In this document: one piece after another, positions 1 through 9,313 of the stretch
How positions within the stretch are numbered: position 1 is the first letter of the stretch
Layout: the number at the start of each line of letters is the position of its first letter
Origin: Candidatus Woesearchaeota archaeon
GTDB lineage: Archaea > Nanobdellota > Nanobdellia > Woesearchaeales > JAFGUC01
Length of the DNA stretch: 63,493 bases
Assembly (NCBI GenBank): GCA_016938695.1
Contig: JAFGUC010000082.1
Coordinates: forward strand, 1 to 63,493
Reading direction: 5' to 3'
Notes under the pieces: generated by a model
Seen by the model: the letters and a program-made list of their open reading frames with translations, nothing else
Database searches by the model: none
What the model was told of the DNA's origin: nothing
Translations under genes and position numbers: made by a program

Positions 1-1
1 A

Positions 2-3000
2 ACAAATTACGTAGATTCAACTGCACCAAAAATACAATTCGTTTCTCCAACTGAAAGTACAAACACAGTAATTCCTAGAAATTGGACTTATATTAATGTA
101 ACAATTAACGAAACAACTCCCGAGAATATAACTTTACAGTGGAATGGAGTAAATGAATCCCTTACTTGTATTGGAGTTTCACCTGATTATTATTGCGGAA
201 TAAACAAAACAAGTTTAGCAGATGGAAACTACAGTTACTTAGTATATGTAAATGATTCTGTCGGAAATAGCAATAAAACTGAAACAAGATATATTTACAT
301 AGATACAACTGCACCAATTGTAAATTTCGTTGCACCAACTCCAAACAACAACAATGTGTCTGCTGTCAACTGGACATTCATACAAATTTCAGATGTAGAA
401 TATAATCACAATAATGCAACATTAAATTGGAATGGAACTAATTATGCAATGTCATGTGCAGGTGCAAGACCAAATTATAACTGTTGGATTAATTTAACAG
501 ATCTTACTGATGGAAACTATTCATATTATGCTTGTGCTACAGATATTAATAACTTAACAAGTTGTACTGAAACAAGAAATATTACAATATTAAGATTGTT
601 TTATTTAATCGACATGAATCCAAGTCTAAAAGCAATATTAACTTACAACAATACCGTTGATGCTGCAACAGTAGGATTAAGTGGATTACAATATGTAACA
701 CTACAAACAATTGCAGGAATTAACATTTCAAATTTCACAGTTGATTATAACCAAGATCATAATTGGAGTAATGTTACAGCAGACATTAACACAACAACAG
801 GAATTTCATACATCCACGTTCCAAGTGGCCATAATGAAATTAGCACATCAAAAACATTATACATTCCTGTAATTTTAGGACTTGGTTCTGCATACATCTG
901 TCCAGATGCACAAAATGAAACTCAAGTAACAAGAACTTGTACAAATATTGATTACAGATGGAATTTAATAAATGAAAGTGGATTCTATAAAGTAAATGTA
1001 AGTGGAACAGGAGGTCACGAAGGAACTCTTGCAAATCTAACAATATTTGACGATACAAATGACCCAGAAGGAGAAAATTTAACTCATATAATTAATCAAA
1101 ACGTAGGATTCTATGCTAACTTTACAAATATAACTAACAGTCCAATAGATAATACAAATGGCGTTACTTGTGAAATTACATTTAATGTAAGTGGTATTTG
1201 GTCAGCACCAGCTTCAATGATTTACAATTCATCGACCAAACTTTGGCAATATTACAGAAGTTTCACAAGCGAAGGAACATTTAATTATAATATAACATGT
1301 AATGGAACAAGACAAGCATATGAATTACTACAAGCTCAAGATAATTTCACATTAAATGCAACTGCAATATTCATAAATAATGTTAGTGCAACACCAAGCT
1401 TTGGAATATTAAATACACCAATAATGATTAGTGCAAATATAACAAGTCCAATTGCATTAGGACAAGCTTGGTTGAACGTAACTGGACCTACTGGAACATA
1501 TGCAGAATTAATGGTTGAAACTGTTCCTGACATTTACAATTACACATTCCCAAATACTAATGCATATGGAACTTACACATATTCAATCTGGGTCAGCGAT
1601 TCTTTCGGAAATGCAATACAATCAACAAGTTACACTTTCCAAATTGTTGGAGTAAATTCAAAGAGTTATATTTATACAGAAAATACCAGCTATGGAATAA
1701 ATGAAATTGTAAATTTGAAAAACGAAAGTAACCTCAATGATTGGTGGAATTATGCTTGGAACAAAAGAAAAGCAATTCTATTAAGTGAAGGACAAGGAAT
1801 TGAAAGAACAAATGAAATTATAACTCTAAATATTACAGACTTAAATCTTACAAATTATTGCGATGAATTAAGAATAGTAAGCAAATGGAGTGGAACTCCA
1901 ACTGAAACACCATACCAATTATTAGATAACGGAACAAATTGGTGTGAAGTATTATTCCTTGCAAATATTTCATCACATGCAACAAATGAAGAAATATTCC
2001 ATGCATACTTTGAAAATCCTGCAGCTGCTGCACCAGTATATTCCGATCAAGTTATATTATCTGCTTTTGGTGGAGAAGCAAATCATCAAATCAGCGCAAC
2101 AAATTATTTATTACAATTTGAAACCACAAACGATTTACCAGAAACATTCATCAGTAGAGTTGGAACATACCAACAAGACTTTATCGATGAATGGGGAGGA
2201 TGTAATGGAGCAGGTATGGTTTCAGATACTAGCGCATCTTGGAGAGACGAATGTAATGATGCAGGAGTTGTCACATTAATAGAAGATGGAACATTAAGAT
2301 CAATCCTAAATATTTACAAATCAAATTTGGGAACTTTAGATTATATTAACAAGACATATGTCTTCTACCCAACTTACTTTACTATCGAAGTAACAATTAG
2401 AGGTGGTGGAACAAGTAATACTAACAACAACGAAGTTAGTTTTATCAGAGTAAACTATGCCGCAGAAGGTGGAGAACCATTTAGAAACTTTAATTTCGAA
2501 ACTTCAACTGGTACTGACCCAGATACAATTGAATGTTCTGGTGGACACGAATTAGTTGGCGGATGGAGTTCTGATTGGGCTTCAGTATTTAGAACTGGTT
2601 TTGAGGCATCATACTCATTCCAAGTTGTATCAGACCCATTAAGTTCAATTAACTCCTACGAATATTACGAAGGAGGAGTTGAATGTGGAGCATCGTCAAA
2701 ACAAGATATTGATATTGACAATGATGAAGTTTCAGGACCAGTAACATTAGGATTTATTCCACATGGTGAAGAAAATACAAATCTCTTTGCAAGAGATGAT
2801 TCAATCAAACTAAAGAATCCAGTAACAGTTGTTTTAGATAGTGAGAAAACAGCAAATGAAACTTTCTCCGTTATAATCAATTCAGGATTAGTTTCATTCA
2901 ATGGATCTGTTGTAATGACTATTGAATATTTCAATACTACAATAAGTAACTGGCAACACATTACAACAATAGTTAATGAAACAGCAACAAGTACAGTTCA

Positions 3001-6000
3001 CACAATACTTCCAAATACATATCTTAATACAGGAAATCTTTGGAACCCAACATCATGGAATACAAGTACATATCCATCTGGAACATATAGAGCAACTCAA
3101 ATATTATTAAATAGTTCAGACGAACCAGTATTAAATCAAAATGGAAGTTCAATATACAAAGATTATGAATTCCAGATATACTATGAAAGAAGCTCAGTAA
3201 ATCAAAGTTATTTAACAAATAATAACATCCTTGATTCAGAAACAGCAGAAATGAATTGTCAAATCTTTGACCCTACAACAAACACTGCACATGAAAATTA
3301 TCTTGTTTCATTTTATAGAAATGGAACTCTTCTTGGAACAAATACAACTAATGCCAGCGGATATGCAATATTTAGATGGACAGAAAGTATTGGAACATAT
3401 TTCATTGTATGTAACATAACTGATGATTTACCAAATTCAATTTATGCTACTGATCCTACTGAAGGTGTTGATATTTTAACAGTATGGCCTGCAGGAGCAG
3501 ATACAACTAAACCAATAATAACTGCAGTAAGCGATACTCCAGACCCAGCAAACATCTCAGACACAATTACAATAAGAGCAAATGTAACTGACAATAAAAA
3601 TGTAAGTTTAGTACAGGTATTTGTAAGAAGACCTGGCGAAGATACATGGACTCCATTTAACATGACAGAAATTAATGTTGGTGCAACAGGAAATGGAACT
3701 TACGAATTTAACTATACATTAACAAACATGGGAGGATATTTTACATATTACGTTTATGCTGAAGATAATTGGACTACACCAAACTGGCAGAGAAGTTCAT
3801 ATCAAAACTTTTTCATAGCAGTTGTTAAAGCGATTAGTAAAATCAAAACAGAAGAAACATTGTACAAAGGAATGACTGATGTATTAATTGACTCATATAC
3901 AACATATAAAACAACAGACGTTGAACCTGGTAGTCAATCAACAAGTATGAAATATTCATATTTCACAAATGGATTTGAAGATTCATCAGGAATTGGACTT
4001 GCAGGATTAAATGTAACAATATGGAATTTCCAAAATGGAGATGGAAATGATATTGATATTACAAATACTGTTAGAAATTCAGGAACGTATGCATTACACT
4101 TACAAGATGGTAATCCAGTATCTTGGGTCGAATCAAATGCAGGTTTAATTAATCTTTCTGGTCAAACATCATGTAACATATCAATTGCTAGACGTGTTGA
4201 TAGTATGGAAGGTACTGATGACTGGGCTAACCTAGATATATTTGATGGAAGTTGGAATAATGGTATAGGTGTATGGGGTCCACCACAAAGCGGATTTGGC
4301 TGGGCAACACAAAGCTATTCTTTAGATAGTTACAACTTAATCGAAAATTTCCAAATCAGAATGAGAATGACTTCAACTGCTGATGATGATGAAGCATACT
4401 TTGATGACATTGCAATAACTTGTGAAAATGATGATCAATCAGAAAATTATGTTAATTATAATATTGGTGGAATTGCAACAATTAACACATCATATGTTGA
4501 ATTAACAATCCAAGTTGATGAATATGACTCTAGGGGTTCAACTACAACAACCGAACCAGATATTCAAGTTGGAATCTGGACTGGAAGTTCATATTTATAT
4601 AACAACTATTGTGAACTAGATAAAATATATGATAGCAATTCATATACAGTAAATTCCAGAAATTGTACCATAGTAATTGATAATCCTACAATTGTTGCAG
4701 CTTGGGAAAATCCTGCAAACAGAAATATAAGAGTAAGAGGAACATTCTTAGATGCAAATTCAAATGGAATAGATAAAGTACAATGGTCAGGCATATGGGG
4801 AACGTTTGTTACACCATCAATTATCGCAAACACAGGTTCTAGAGAAATCAATGGAAGAATACTATTACAAGTTTATAATAACGATACAAATACTTTAGTT
4901 GGTACTGTATACAATCAATCGTATAATATTTCAGTTGATGAAAAAATAAACATAAGTAGTATCTGGAATAGTAATCCATTCAATACACTAAACTTCCCAA
5001 CTGGAACATATTACGCATATTCAGCTGTTGTCAATGATGTTGGAGCGGTCATACAAAACCCAAGTGGTAGTTTTGTTGAAGATAAATCATACTTTAACTT
5101 ACAATATATGACAGTAAACATAACAAGTCCAATTGATAACACAACATACCTGACTGACAATATAACATTAAATGCAACACTAGATACGACTTATTTTGCA
5201 AGTGGAGGATGGTGTGGTTATTCATTAGATGGACAAATAAATATTACAATGACTCAACTTAATCCAATTAATTTTACTTACCAACTAGAAAGTTTATCTG
5301 GTGGAAATCACTCAGTAATTGTATATTGTAATGATTCCGCAGGAGATATTTCAATGTCACAAAATGTAACTTTCAATGTAGATAAAGACACAGTATCAAT
5401 AATCTATCCTACATTTGAATATTTATTAGACAGAGATGAAACACAAAGTGCATACAATGATTCAGTTAATTTAACTGTAAGAACCGGAGAATTTATTGCA
5501 GGACTTAATGTAAGTTATTACATAAAACGAGTTGAACCTAATTCAATTGCAGACCAAAATAATTCAATATTAATCGGAAGTGTACTAACTAATGCATCAG
5601 GATATGCTGTTTTACCATTTAATCCAAACTCATCAATATATGCTGGAAACTATTCATGGTGGGGAGAAATTCCTGCAGGAACATCAATGCAAAATGGAAC
5701 ATTGCTAATCTATGGTAGTTTGAATACAATATTTACAAATATTAACTCACAACCAGAGCAATACTATTTGAAAACTGAAAACATAGAAATCAATTCAACA
5801 ATAGAGTCTATGGGTATAGAAAATTTCACAATACTTAACAATACTTACAATTTTACAACTTTGTATAATATTAGTTCACCAAGTGCAATAAAAGTATATG
5901 ATAATCTAACAAGAAATGGAAATTATTTTGTTGGAAATTACTTAACTGCAATAACAGATGAAACTGGAATATGGAATGCAACACTTTACAGTAATGCAAA

Positions 6001-6367
6001 ATACTTCTTTGCTGTAAACACAAGCAGAGATTTCTCAGTTGCAAATAAAATCGCAGTAATTGGAAAATTAACTTATGATGATACAAACTCACCTAATATA
6101 ATATTCAATCTTTCAATCACTAACTTAGTCAATGCAACAATCAATACCACTGCATTTATATATGTCCCAAGTAATTATTTACTAACAGGAATTAACGAAA
6201 CAGCAACAACAAAGATTTTGTCGGGCATATATGATGGAAGGTCACATCAAGTTAATTTAACATTAAACAATTACCAAACAAAGATTATTGCATACAACGC
6301 AACTTTAACTTACAATTCATCACGAAAGATGCAAGAAGCAATAATGTTCGGAATTGATCCAAGATGA
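2..6367 (+). CDS. Giant secreted Ig-like repeat surface protein (5' end outside window)
   Basis: The frame is open from base 2, so the true start lies to the left; at least 2,121 residues are visible. Two tandem units of about 96 residues (bases 14-301 and 302-590) both begin D-S/T-TAP, have a WNG core and end with DGNYSY, as in archaeal Ig-like beta-sandwich repeats. Around bases 1740-2040 a W-x-Y-A-W-x-KRK entry followed by a conserved Cys/Trp segment resembles DUF2341. Another Ig-like unit with a YSLDG core lies near 5110-5400. N-x-S/T sequons are very dense, which suggests an N-glycosylated exoprotein. No membrane anchor is visible at the C-terminus, so the next gene's anchored product may hold it; that is inference. 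The TGA stop overlaps the next ATG. It could be an adhesin or an S-layer-like protein. Confidence 0.8.
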   Translation, partial: TNYVDSTAPKIQFVSPTESTNTVIPRNWTYINVTINETTPENITLQWNGVNESLTCIGVSPDYYCGINKTSLADGNYSYLVYVNDSVGNSNKTETRYIYIDTTAPIVNFVAPTPNNNNVSAVNWTFIQISDVEYNHNNATLNWNGTNYAMSCAGARPNYNCWINLTDLTDGNYSYYACATDINNLTSCTETRNITILRLFYLIDMNPSLKAILTYNNTVDAATVGLSGLQYVTLQTIAGINISNFTVDYNQDHNWSNVTADINTTTGISYIHVPSGHNEISTSKTLYIPVILGLGSAYICPDAQNETQVTRTCTNIDYRWNLINESGFYKVNVSGTGGHEGTLANLTIFDDTNDPEGENLTHIINQNVGFYANFTNITNSPIDNTNGVTCEITFNVSGIWSAPASMIYNSSTKLWQYYRSFTSEGTFNYNITCNGTRQAYELLQAQDNFTLNATAIFINNVSATPSFGILNTPIMISANITSPIALGQAWLNVTGPTGTYAELMVETVPDIYNYTFPNTNAYGTYTYSIWVSDSFGNAIQSTSYTFQIVGVNSKSYIYTENTSYGINEIVNLKNESNLNDWWNYAWNKRKAILLSEGQGIERTNEIITLNITDLNLTNYCDELRIVSKWSGTPTETPYQLLDNGTNWCEVLFLANISSHATNEEIFHAYFENPAAAAPVYSDQVILSAFGGEANHQISATNYLLQFETTNDLPETFISRVGTYQQDFIDEWGGCNGAGMVSDTSASWRDECNDAGVVTLIEDGTLRSILNIYKSNLGTLDYINKTYVFYPTYFTIEVTIRGGGTSNTNNNEVSFIRVNYAAEGGEPFRNFNFETSTGTDPDTIECSGGHELVGGWSSDWASVFRTGFEASYSFQVVSDPLSSINSYEYYEGGVECGASSKQDIDIDNDEVSGPVTLGFIPHGEENTNLFARDDSIKLKNPVTVVLDSEKTANETFSVIINSGLVSFNGSVVMTIEYFNTTISNWQHITTIVNETATSTVHTILPNTYLNTGNLWNPTSWNTSTYPSGTYRATQILLNSSDEPVLNQNGSSIYKDYEFQIYYERSSVNQSYLTNNNILDSETAEMNCQIFDPTTNTAHENYLVSFYRNGTLLGTNTTNASGYAIFRWTESIGTYFIVCNITDDLPNSIYATDPTEGVDILTVWPAGADTTKPIITAVSDTPDPANISDTITIRANVTDNKNVSLVQVFVRRPGEDTWTPFNMTEINVGATGNGTYEFNYTLTNMGGYFTYYVYAEDNWTTPNWQRSSYQNFFIAVVKAISKIKTEETLYKGMTDVLIDSYTTYKTTDVEPGSQSTSMKYSYFTNGFEDSSGIGLAGLNVTIWNFQNGDGNDIDITNTVRNSGTYALHLQDGNPVSWVESNAGLINLSGQTSCNISIARRVDSMEGTDDWANLDIFDGSWNNGIGVWGPPQSGFGWATQSYSLDSYNLIENFQIRMRMTSTADDDEAYFDDIAITCENDDQSENYVNYNIGGIATINTSYVELTIQVDEYDSRGSTTTTEPDIQVGIWTGSSYLYNNYCELDKIYDSNSYTVNSRNCTIVIDNPTIVAAWENPANRNIRVRGTFLDANSNGIDKVQWSGIWGTFVTPSIIANTGSREINGRILLQVYNNDTNTLVGTVYNQSYNISVDEKINISSIWNSNPFNTLNFPTGTYYAYSAVVNDVGAVIQNPSGSFVEDKSYFNLQYMTVNITSPIDNTTYLTDNITLNATLDTTYFASGGWCGYSLDGQINITMTQLNPINFTYQLESLSGGNHSVIVYCNDSAGDISMSQNVTFNVDKDTVSIIYPTFEYLLDRDETQSAYNDSVNLTVRTGEFIAGLNVSYYIKRVEPNSIADQNNSILIGSVLTNASGYAVLPFNPNSSIYAGNYSWWGEIPAGTSMQNGTLLIYGSLNTIFTNINSQPEQYYLKTENIEINSTIESMGIENFTILNNTYNFTTLYNISSPSAIKVYDNLTRNGNYFVGNYLTAITDETGIWNATLYSNAKYFFAVNTSRDFSVANKIAVIGKLTYDDTNSPNIIFNLSITNLVNATINTTAFIYVPSNYLLTGINETATTKILSGIYDGRSHQVNLTLNNYQTKIIAYNATLTYNSSRKMQEAIMFGIDPR

Positions 6368-7011
6368 AAAAAAGAGGTGTATTAATTTTAGTATTACTAG
6401 CAGTATTCATGATACTGTTAAAACCAACACTAGGATTAACAACATCTCCATCACAAATAATGATTCCTTCAGAATACATTAAATCTAACACAGAATTAAC
6501 AACAGATATGTTCTTAGAACTAGAAAATGGCGAATCACCTAAAGAGATTAGTTTTCTAATTCCAGACAAATACAAAAAAAATATCAGAATAGAACCATCT
6601 AAACTCACACTTAGAAAAAAATCTACAATAAAAATAAAAGTATATGGTTTACAAACTATTAATCCTGGCGAACATAATATTGAAATTCAAATTTTAGATA
6701 AAAATAAGGCAATTACAACAGGAATTAACACAAATATCTTCATAAAAATTGTTGCACCTGAAAAAGATCAAATAATCAAAAAGCAAAATAATGAACCTGA
6801 AAAAGTCCCATATACATTATTAATAGTAACAGGATTAATTGCAATTCTCATAATAGTAACAACATTTCTACTTTCTACTAAAATAAACAAGATAAAAAAA
6901 ACAAAAGAAAATTACTTTGCAGATAAGTTTGAACAAAAAATAGAGTCACAAGAATCCAAAGTAAATCTATTAATTTCTGAAACAACTAAGATACTTGAAA
7001 ACATTAAATAG
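6364..7011 (+). CDS. Membrane-anchored small secreted protein with Ig-like domain
   Basis: This 215-residue protein starts in an ATGA overlap with the giant surface protein, so the two are probably translationally coupled. It has an N-terminal signal peptide (residues 1-24), a compact beta-rich domain at about 30-131 resembling archaeal CARDB/NEW3-type Ig folds, one transmembrane helix (about 150-171) and a short Lys-rich cytoplasmic tail that is probably coiled coil. The topology (outside domain, one anchor, short charged tail) recurs in the following genes. It may tether or assemble the giant exoprotein, but this rests only on position. I do not recognise a named family. Confidence 0.75.
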   Translation: MKKRGVLILVLLAVFMILLKPTLGLTTSPSQIMIPSEYIKSNTELTTDMFLELENGESPKEISFLIPDKYKKNIRIEPSKLTLRKKSTIKIKVYGLQTINPGEHNIEIQILDKNKAITTGINTNIFIKIVAPEKDQIIKKQNNEPEKVPYTLLIVTGLIAILIIVTTFLLSTKINKIKKTKENYFADKFEQKIESQESKVNLLISETTKILENIK

Positions 7012-7227
7012 GATTAAAAGCTCTAAAAGCAAGAAATATCGCTAGTAGATTATAAAAATAGTTTTATACTAAAATATATAAATATTAAAATATTTAAATA
7101 TAAACATATTAAAATAACTCAAATATTTAGATATTTTAATTTAAAAATTATAAAAATAATAAAAATAATATAAATATTAAACTAGATTAAATGGAAAAGT
7201 ATTTAAATAATAAAAATAGTCTATTTT
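7012..7227. other. Extremely AT-rich spacer between surface operons
   Basis: The stretch is nearly pure A/T, with many runs of the form TATTAAAATATTTAAATAT and overlapping TATA-like words. I see no coding potential and no GC-rich stem of the kind seen in the RNA genes here. It separates the giant-protein pair from the RHH-led operon and probably holds a terminator and promoter; an easily melted or bent region is possible but unproven. Confidence 0.5.
7198..7209 (+). promoter_or_regulatory. TATA element of the RHH/surface operon
   Basis: TATTTAAATA at 7200-7209 predicts a transcript start near 7230. A start codon at 7228 would fall at or before that point, which supports the downstream TTG at 7285 as the start of the RHH gene. 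Confidence 0.5.
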
Positions 7228-7284
7228 TTGAAAAATCCATTTTTACCTTATTTTATTTTTATATATTCAAAGGGCGGAAAACAG

Positions 7285-7476
7285 TTGGTTGGAAAGAGCG
7301 AAGAGGCAAAGAAAGTAAACATTGCAATCAGTCTTAAGACCCACACCCGCGCTAAACTTATTTCTGTTTTAAAGAATACGACACTTAATGATTTTCTAGC
7401 AAAAGCAATTGAAGATGCTGTTGAAAAAGATAAAGAGCTAATTAAAAATCTACTGGAGGACGATGATGATGAATAA
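7285..7476 (+). CDS. Ribbon-helix-helix DNA-binding protein
   Basis: A 63-residue protein. The short beta-strand VNIAISLKTHTRAK, followed by two amphipathic helices ending in AIEDAVEKDKEL, is typical of the ribbon-helix-helix fold, and the C-terminus is very acidic (DDDDE). A longer reading from TTG at 7228 is possible, but its extra residues come from promoter-like AT-rich DNA. The TTG at 7285 has a GGGCGG purine stretch eight bases upstream and fits the TATA at 7200, so I chose it. The gene overlaps the next one by 14 bases, so this regulator heads the surface-paralog operon and may control it. RHH proteins usually bind inverted or tandem operators as dimers; no operator was identified here. 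Confidence 0.65.
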   Translation: MVGKSEEAKKVNIAISLKTHTRAKLISVLKNTTLNDFLAKAIEDAVEKDKELIKNLLEDDDDE

Positions 7477-9313
7477 ATTACTCCACCAGTCAAGAATTGT
7501 AATATTTGTTCTAATGTTGCTCTTTATGGCATTTAGTGTATTAGGTGCGACTCACTTGAACATAACAATAGTTGAAAGAGTGAATCAAACTGTTTATTTC
7601 AACTACGATGCAAATCTCTCACAAAATATTACATACTATAATGTAACAGGAATAATTAATGTTACAAATCCTGCTAATGAGACTTTATACGATGTGTATG
7701 TAACATTTACTAACACAGATAAAATGATTACAAATTTGACTAATGTCAGTGGAAGACCGGGAGAACAAATTAGCGGAACACCAGGAACTGATATAATTGT
7801 CCATATTCCTGAATTAAGGGAAAACGAATCTACGATCTTTGCATATTTATTAGAAGACAATAATACACTAACACCCCCATTGTTAATGGAAAGTAATTAC
7901 ACACATCCAGGTTGGGCTAAGATTTTGGCAGATAGGGATATGGAAATCACTAGTTATGTCGAGAATCAAGCCCAAATTGGATACCCTATTGAAAATATCA
8001 ATATCTCAATCAAAGCACAGTACATTGATTGGGGAGGAGATGTTCAATGGTTCAGACTTCACAATCTAGAAAACAGTGGAGACTTTGCAAGCGTTACAAC
8101 ACATAACGATACTTTGTGGTATTGGGAATCTGGAGGAACTGATCTTAATTACGGTGAACGACAACAAATAACATATCTAGTTCATGTTCCTGCAAACATT
8201 CCAGATTCAGGATTTTACAACGCAACAATTGATGAGTTCAGTTACACAATAGGCTATGCGTTGTCAAACTTAACAGTTACAGAAATCAATGCAAGTGCTA
8301 AAGCAGAAATTGATGTTCAAAAAGAAATTTGGGCACCAACTATGACAAGTAATGTCACGTGGAGAGCAACACCAAGAATAGGAACTGATACAGATATCAC
8401 TTTTGATCTTAAAGCAATGACTGTATGGGTAACTCGCGATATGGACCCTAACAATTACACAGGGTTAAACTATTCATATCCTGCAAACAATCTAACTACA
8501 TTTAACAGTACCGATATTTGGGGCGGAAATGAATCAGAATATGCCTGGTTCTTCAACTATACTGATGGTTCTGACCACATAACATCACCACCACCAATTG
8601 TCTGGATGGATCCAACATTCATAATTTTCAACGGATTAAACCAATTAGTAAACCAATCGATAACACAATCAGCTAATGATGTTTACATTAGACAGATTTA
8701 CATCATCAACGGATTTTGGTTAGAGGTTGATAAAAATATTACTAACATTGCCGAAGATATGTATCAAATTAAACTATGGGTACATAACAAAGGTACTGGT
8801 TGGACTCCAACTAACTTAACAGTCACAGTGTACGATTTTGTTCCACAAAATTTCACTGCATGGAATTACACTCCATTCACACCTAACCAAACAAGAAGTG
8901 TTGGTGGTGGATCTGAAGTTTACACAGGAGAAGCATTGATGTGGTACATAGGATTAAAATCACCTAAGAATGCATCACTTGCTCCAAACAATGATACTAA
9001 CACACTTGATGAATGGAATACAACATACATTGTAAATGGAACTGGCGACTTTAGAGTTAGTGACTTATACATCGTAGGTTTAGACCCACAGTTAGTAGAT
9101 GGTAATGCAGGAGTATCGCCGTTAATAGAGATACAATCTGGATTAATAAACTTTGGAAGAGAAAGTATGTTCGCATTGATATCATTCATCCTTGCAACAT
9201 TTACAGCAACAGGATTATTATTTAGAATTCACGAGAATAAAAATACTAAAACTAATGAGATTGAAAAACTAAGAGCAGAAATAAGAGAAATAGAAAGAAG
9301 ATTAAGAAAATGA
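7463..9313 (+). CDS. Anchored surface glycoprotein, tandem paralog A
   Basis: A 616-residue protein with an N-terminal signal peptide (about 1-29), a large beta-rich ectodomain, one transmembrane helix (about 569-587) and a charged coiled-coil tail (about 597-616). Nine N-x-S/T sequons occur in the first 75 or so residues of the mature protein. Three in-frame ATGs follow GGAGG at 7455-7459; the second or third (7466, 7469) has better spacing than 7463. The ectodomain is nearly the same as that of the next gene, whereas signal peptide, membrane helix and tail differ. The stop overlaps the next start (ATGA). I recognise no domain family. It is probably a structural or adhesive envelope protein. 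Confidence 0.8.
   Translation: MMMNKLLHQSRIVIFVLMLLFMAFSVLGATHLNITIVERVNQTVYFNYDANLSQNITYYNVTGIINVTNPANETLYDVYVTFTNTDKMITNLTNVSGRPGEQISGTPGTDIIVHIPELRENESTIFAYLLEDNNTLTPPLLMESNYTHPGWAKILADRDMEITSYVENQAQIGYPIENINISIKAQYIDWGGDVQWFRLHNLENSGDFASVTTHNDTLWYWESGGTDLNYGERQQITYLVHVPANIPDSGFYNATIDEFSYTIGYALSNLTVTEINASAKAEIDVQKEIWAPTMTSNVTWRATPRIGTDTDITFDLKAMTVWVTRDMDPNNYTGLNYSYPANNLTTFNSTDIWGGNESEYAWFFNYTDGSDHITSPPPIVWMDPTFIIFNGLNQLVNQSITQSANDVYIRQIYIINGFWLEVDKNITNIAEDMYQIKLWVHNKGTGWTPTNLTVTVYDFVPQNFTAWNYTPFTPNQTRSVGGGSEVYTGEALMWYIGLKSPKNASLAPNNDTNTLDEWNTTYIVNGTGDFRVSDLYIVGLDPQLVDGNAGVSPLIEIQSGLINFGRESMFALISFILATFTATGLLFRIHENKNTKTNEIEKLRAEIREIERRLRK

Noticed and set aside
1944-2279. Second plus-strand frame inside the giant surface gene
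   Set aside because: It has low-complexity composition and no ribosome-binding site, and lies wholly inside a clear gene.
7248-7493. Serine-rich minus-strand frame opposite the RHH gene
   Set aside because: It is the shadow of GAT/GAA codons of the acidic RHH tail, with no start signals.
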